Assembly: GCA_018398765.1 (NCBI GenBank)
Contig: JAHBMJ010001731.1
Span: forward strand, 1-22,500
Direction: 5' to 3'
From: Chromera velia
Lineage: Eukaryota > Sar > Chromeraceae
Length of the DNA stretch: 22,500 nucleotides
A program made the translations under genes and the position numbers. The notes under the pieces were generated by a model. It was not told the origin of the DNA, did not search any database, and was given only the letters and a program-made list of their open reading frames with translations. The first letter of the stretch is position 1. Each line of letters opens with the position of its first letter. This document shows, one piece after another, positions 18,209 through 22,500 of the stretch.

Positions 18209-18863
18209 GCAGACAGAGAGAAGCTCGAGAAAGAGTCAGGAGACGGACAGATGGATGGAGTGAGCAGACAGAGAGAAGCTCGAGAAAGAGTCAGGAGACG
18301 GACAGATGGATGGAGTGAGCAGACAGAGAGAAGCTCGAGAAAGAGTCAGGAGACGGACAGATGGATGGAGTGAGCAGACAGAGAGAAGCTCGAGAAAGAG
18401 TCAGGAGACGGACAGATGGATGGAGTGAGCAGACAGAGAGAAGCTCGAGAAAGAGTCAGGAGACGGACAGATGGATGGAGTGAGCAGACAGAGAGAAGCT
18501 CGAGAAAGAGTCAGGAGACGGACAGATGGATGGAGTGAGCAGACAGAGAGAAGCTCGAGAAAGAGTCAGGAGACGGACAGATGGATGGAGTGAGCAGACA
18601 GAGAGAAGCTCGAGAAAGAGTCAGGAGACGGACAGATAGATGGAGTGAGCAGACAGAGAGAAGCTCGAGAAAGAGTCAGGAGACGGACAGATGGATGGAG
18701 TGAGCAGACAGAGAGAAGCTCGAGAAAGAGTCAGGAGACGGACAGATGGATGGAGTGAGCAGACAGAGAGAAGCTCGAGAAAGAGTCAGGAGACGGACAG
18801 ATGGATGGAGTGAGCAGACAGACAGAAGCTCGAGAAAGAGTCAGGAGACGGACAGATGGATGG
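18209..18863 (+). repeat. 55-bp tandem array, 12 units
   Basis: The CTCGAG palindrome recurs at 18224 and then every 55 bp to 18829. The unit is purine-rich (GCAGACAGAGAGAAGCTCGA, then GAAAGAGTCAGGAGACGGAC, then AGATGGATGGAGTGA). It carries one GAGACG per unit. Almost no variation is seen (GATAGATGG once, CAGACAGACAG once), so the array is recent or homogenised. Short ORFs across it stop at TGA in GAGTGAGC. Confidence 0.97.
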
Positions 18864-19229
18864 TGGCAGACAGAAGGGCCAACAAAAAGACGGGCGAAGA
18901 CGGGCAGACAAAAAAAAGCACTGCAGAGGGAAAAAAGACCGGAAGAACGGAGAAAGGGAAGACAAAAAAACACAGCGGAGCAACAGATTCATCAAATAGA
19001 ATGAATGGGCGGGCTTACCCTTCTTTCCGTTCCTGCTTGTTCCTCTCTGCCCGTCCCGTACGCCAGCCCCTGTCCCTTCAATGTCCATCCCACCCAGAGG
19101 ACGCACACACCCAGATCGTCTTTCAACTCTTCAGTCACGGGGTCTTCACTCATTCACTTTTTTCATTCGAGAGAAAAGTTACTGACTTTTCCCTTTTCAC
19201 TCTCTCTCTCTCTCTCTCTCTCTGTGCAG
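18864..19229 (+). other. Region ending in a CT tract and splice acceptor
   Basis: No gene is seen. A run of CT dinucleotides at about 19199-19223 is followed by GTGCAG at 19224-19229, a strong-looking 3' splice site on the plus strand. It would be the acceptor for an intron starting after exon B. Confidence 0.4.
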
Positions 19230-20458
19230 ATTGAGGGCTGCTCGCATGCAATGCCATCTGTTGGCACTATGTGCCTGTCCCTTTTGATCTCTCTCGAGGG
19301 GCCCCACCTAATGTGAGAGTTGCGGTCAGTCGAAAAGTATTCAAGTCTCGTCTGCCCATTCATTCGTGCCTTGTCGTGTTCCGACTTCTCCTGGTCTCTC
19401 TTTCGCAGAGCTTGCGGTACACTATCCATACGCGCCCAGAAAGTTGTATGAGAGTTCCTTCCCTGTGCTGCAGTCCCTCTCGGCCCGTGCCTGTGCACTT
19501 CGCAGCCAGAACTCCATGCGAAACTCTCAGCTTTCCTTTCGTTAGCATGCAGGGAAGAAGAATAGAAAGTTTTCCTTGGAGTGTTCATCCACCCGTTCCA
19601 TTTTCCTGTGCCTCTTTTCCTAATTCGACCTGTTATTTCCACTTTGTTGGAATCCGTCTGACTCACCTCTTTTTTTCTGTCCGTGCTGATGCAGAAAACA
19701 CACTCGTTTCTCGAGAGACATTCCGAGAAAATGAAAAGCAGAGAGATGGGGACTCTCGAGCATCTGTACTGAAAGAAGGTCCGCAGGTTGCGTTGTTCTC
19801 TGATTCATGACGACAGCTGAAAAAGCATCCTTCATCAAACTAGCGGGTACCTCTATGGGGTGTGAAGCCGTTTGGTCTCAGTTTCAGTGTGCCCTTCCTC
19901 TTTTGCCTACAAGGTCTCCACTGAGCTGATCTCCCTTCCTTTCTTGCTTGATTTTATGTGCTCGGCCTTTTTTTCTGTTTACGTCCGTCTCTGTGTCTCG
20001 CCCGCGTTTTTCGTTTTGTCTTCATTGGACCCTTTGACTCACCTGTTCTTTGAAACGACTTCCCCGCTTCTGACCAGAGCGCTTGCGTCTGACTGGGTCC
20101 GCACGTACACACTTCCGCTCTGCCTCTTTTTCTGCAGGCATTTGCCTGACTGTCCGCATCCGCGTCCTTCCTGTCCAACCATAGATCGTGTCCAAGTCCC
20201 CCAAGGTGCGCTCACTCTCCCTTGTCCCTGCTGTCCCTGCGAGTGCACCCCCCTTGGCCCTGTCGAGTGCGTGCGTGCAGTTGCATGGGGGGGGGATACT
20301 GGATGGGGGCCTGCTGTGTAGTTCTGACGTCCCTCTCCGGTCCACTCTCCCGTCTCTCATCGATCTAGATCCCTTCCCCAGTACCCGCTCTCGTTTCACC
20401 CCTCCCTTCCACCAGCCCCCCACAGCCCCCCAACTGACATTCTTCATGCCGGCCCAGC
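19230..20458 (+). other. Possible 3' part of the spliced locus
   Basis: After the acceptor at 19229 a frame is open from 19235 to 19810 (about 190 codons, including SRGAPPNVRVA, which loosely recalls PRRAPPLRLFEV of exon A). Its first codon after the acceptor in that frame is TGA, so its link to exon B is unclear. Further acceptor-like sites are CTCTTTCGCAG near 19408 and TTTTTCTGCAG near 20137. No product can be named. Confidence 0.2.
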
Positions 20459-21290
20459 TAGCAACCCAAAATCCCAGGTCACGCGCCTGCTAGGAAACTC
20501 TCTCCACAAATCCCCCAACACTTCTTCTCCACTCGCACAACCCTGTAGCCGCGAAGCGCTGCCGAAATCGGAGGCTCGATCCTAGGATTTCCGTCCGTCG
20601 TCAGACCACCCCGGACCCACCAAGCAGCCCCCCCAGCTTCTCCCATCCTGTCTCTCCCACCATTTAGCAACCCGAAATCCCAGGTCAGGCGCCTGTTAGG
20701 AAACTCTCTCCACAAATCCCCCAACACTTCTTCTCCACTCGCACAACCCTGTAGCCGCGAAGCGCTGCCGAAATCGGAGGCTCGATCCTAGGATTTCCGT
20801 CCGTCGTCAGACCACCCCGGACCCACCAAGCAGCCCCCCCAGCTTCTCCCATCCTGTCTCTCCCACCATTTAGCAACCCAAAATCCCAGGTCACGCGCCT
20901 GCTAGGAAACTCTCTCCACAAATCCCCCAACACTTCGTCTCCACTCGCACAACCCTGTAGCCGCGAAGCGCTGCCGAAATCGGAGGCTGGATCCTAGGAT
21001 TTCCGTCCGTCGTCAGACCACCCCGGACCCACCAAGCAGCCCCCCCAGCTTCTCCCATCCAGTCTCTCCCACCATTTAGCAACCCAAAATCCCAGGTCAA
21101 GCGCCTGCTAGGAAACTCTCTCCACAAATCCCCCAACACTTCTTTCCCCCTCGCACAACCCTGTAGCCGCGAAGCGCTGCCGAAATCGGAGGCTCGATCC
21201 TAGGATTTCCGTCCGTCCGTCAGACCACCCCGGGCCCACCAACTTTGAAGCAGCCCACCCAGCTTCTCCCATCCTGTCTCTCCCACCATT
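20459..21290 (+). repeat. 206-bp satellite, four tandem copies
   Basis: Copies begin with TAGCAACCC at 20459, 20665, 20871 and 21077. The first three are 206 bp. The fourth has small insertions (an extra GTCC-like unit near 21215 and CTTTGAAG near 21243). Copies differ at only a few sites. The minus-strand 82-codon frame recurs in each copy but has no feature of a protein beyond the repeat. Confidence 0.97.
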
Positions 21291-22038
21291 CTCCGTCCTT
21301 GGTGTCGATCCGCTTCCCGGTTTTCCTCCCAGGCCCCCCTCCTGCCATGCTTTCCCCACCTGCCCCTGACTTTCAGAATTCGTTCCACGCGAAGCGCGGC
21401 ATGTCCCATCATGAAGCTCGATCGATGAGAGGAATACGCCGTCGATCCGAAAACTCCCAAGCCCCCCCTGGGCCTCTCCGGTTCTTTTCCACTTCCTTCT
21501 CCCAATTTTCCTTGTTTCAAACTTCCCCCGCCCATCTGTCCGTCCCTTGAAAAAAATTTCTTAAAAAACGGACTTTGCCGCGAAGCGCTGCTGGATTTTC
21601 GACCTTTTAGCCCCCCGCAGCAATCCAACAGCCACTGCCACCAGACCCCCCGACTTGCCGTTCCCTCCCTGCCTTTTCCCGTCTCGTGCTCTTCCTCTCT
21701 TCATCTAGCTTCAAGCCGTTCTCCCTCCCTCCCAACCTTCCTCCGTTCTTCTATTGGATAAAATTCGTCGCTTGCCGCGAAGCGCTGCGGAATAAAGACC
21801 TCCCCTCGACCGCCGTCAATTCCCTTGATCCCCATTCCCCTCAGTGACCCCCCGAGCTAATTTGAGCCTCCCTGGTCTATTCTTAGGTCCCTCCAGCCGC
21901 CTTCCCGGAGATGCCTCATGCTTTCCCCTTCCCTCGACCTCTCTTTCTTCCTTTCTAAACCTGCACCTTCCCCCTCTCTCCTTCCTTCCGTCCCCCCCTT
22001 GAAATACTCAGAAATAACGCAGCACACCGCGAAGCGCT
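20549..22038 (+). repeat. CCGCGAAGCGCT box, eight copies at about 200-bp spacing
   Basis: Copies start at 20549, 20755, 20961, 21167, 21387 (variant ACGCGAAGCGCG), 21578, 21775 and 22027. Spacings are 206, 206, 206, 220, 191, 197 and 252 bp. The first four are inside the satellite. The last four sit in sequence no longer alignable by eye, except for a few bases after the box (GC(C/T)GGAAT-like). Confidence 0.8.
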
Positions 22039-22245
22039 ACCGGAATATCAAACTCTCCCGCAGCCTTTCCATACTTATCTTTTCGTGCTCTGCAGACATC
22101 TTAATACTCCCCCACACGTGACTAAAGTCCCCCCTCAGCGTGTACCTGCGGCGTTTTGTGTACCGGACAGAGAATGCTAGGGTGCCTCATTCGACACCTC
22201 AAGGCTACATCGCACCGCAAGGTACGTGCTCCCGATAGTGTGCAT

Positions 22246-22246
<1 letters not shown>
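21291..22246. other. C/T-rich region without a gene, carrying diverged satellite boxes
   Basis: Rich in CCCTCC and TTCCC tracts, with stop-free frames under about 100 codons and no recognisable protein. The only ordered feature is the box series described separately. Confidence 0.55.

Positions 22247-22313
<67 letters not shown>
22247..22313 (+). repeat. GT microsatellite
   Basis: A GT run of about 65 bp with single TATG interruptions. Cys/Val and His/Thr peptides read across it are artefacts. Confidence 0.97.
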
Positions 22314-22315
<2 letters not shown>

Positions 22316-22479
22316 ACATATTTTTCGGTCAGCTCGAACCAGAAATCACTTTTTGCAGCGGCAGTGCAGCGGCAGACGCAGTTATGCTTCCCCAAACCCC
22401 AGACTGTATACGTGCTTCCCTTCCTCTATGTATCAATATATTTGTATTCGCACGCGCAAGTGCATGCATGAGGGTGGGT

Positions 22480-22500
22480 GAATGGTTCTCTCTCTCTCTC
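22480..22500 (+). repeat. CT microsatellite at the window edge
   Basis: CT dinucleotides run to the last base, so the true length is unknown. Between the GT run and this point (22314-22479) no gene is seen. Confidence 0.85.

Noticed and set aside
18209-18863. Numerical link between the 55-bp unit and the 11-bp arrays (55 = 5 x 11)
   Set aside because: The 55-bp unit shows no internal 11-bp periodicity and no sequence similarity to either 11-mer, so the ratio is probably chance.
20479-21139. Three copies of an 82-codon minus-strand ORF as a gene family
   Set aside because: They recur exactly at the 206-bp repeat period and cross unit borders. 206 is not a multiple of 3 and the frame has no domain, so they are shadows of the satellite.
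22122-22481. His/Thr- and Cys/Val-rich ORFs
   Set aside because: Direct translation of the GT/CA microsatellite.

Overview
The window is eukaryotic nuclear DNA with little confident host coding content and a large amount of repetitive DNA. The signs of a eukaryote are a chromodomain Ty3/gypsy retroelement with LTRs, satellite arrays, pyrimidine tract + GCAG splice acceptors paired with CAG|GTCAGC-type donors, and microsatellites. Several traits suggest an alveolate such as a chromerid alga or a coccidian relative: near-balanced GC, TGCATGC motifs, CT-rich introns, and a dense cluster of GAGACG hexamers like those in Toxoplasma promoters. This placement is an inference, and no marker gene here proves it.

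Layout. (1) 1-995: no recognisable gene; one 26-bp direct repeat. (2) 996-7353: a degenerate chromovirus-type LTR retrotransposon. It has a 5' LTR lacking U3, a Met-tRNA-type primer-binding site, gag with a zinc knuckle, protease, RT, RNase H, integrase with D-D(35)-E, a GPY/F module, a C-terminal chromodomain, and a complete 3' LTR. Gag and the RT-to-chromodomain part share one frame, broken by seven stops; the protease segment lies in another frame. The two LTRs differ at 14 of 297 aligned sites; 13 of these are transitions, mostly at CpG. (3) 7354-13830: about 6.5 kb of linked satellites that begin at the base after the 3' LTR. They run from a 31-bp dyad-rich repeat (two blocks), to an 11-bp repeat (CTGACTGGCAC), to a second 11-bp repeat (CTGACTTCCCT) with the same length and CTGACT core, to CTGC, to CTGA tetranucleotides. 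(4) 13831-15350: no recognisable gene. (5) 15350-20330: a candidate spliced host gene on the + strand. It includes a GC hairpin, a 206-codon ORF overlapping a GAGACG cluster, and two exon-like modules (17125-17302 and 17713-17868) that look like paralogues sharing frame and donor site. A homogeneous 55-bp array of 12 units lies in the following intron-like stretch. (6) 20459-22500: four copies of a 206-bp satellite, then diverged sequence in which only a short CCGCGAAGCGCT box persists about every 190-250 bp, then GT and CT microsatellites.

The retroelement proteins once formed a single replication unit: Gag particle, protease, RT/RNase H, and an integrase whose chromodomain would target modified chromatin. 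The copy cannot now make them. A chromodomain element abutting long satellites fits insertion into heterochromatin. The most unusual signals are the two 11-bp arrays that stay in register over about 5.3 kb, with long-range duplications offset by exact multiples of 11 bp, and the roughly 200-bp-spaced box in the last 2 kb.
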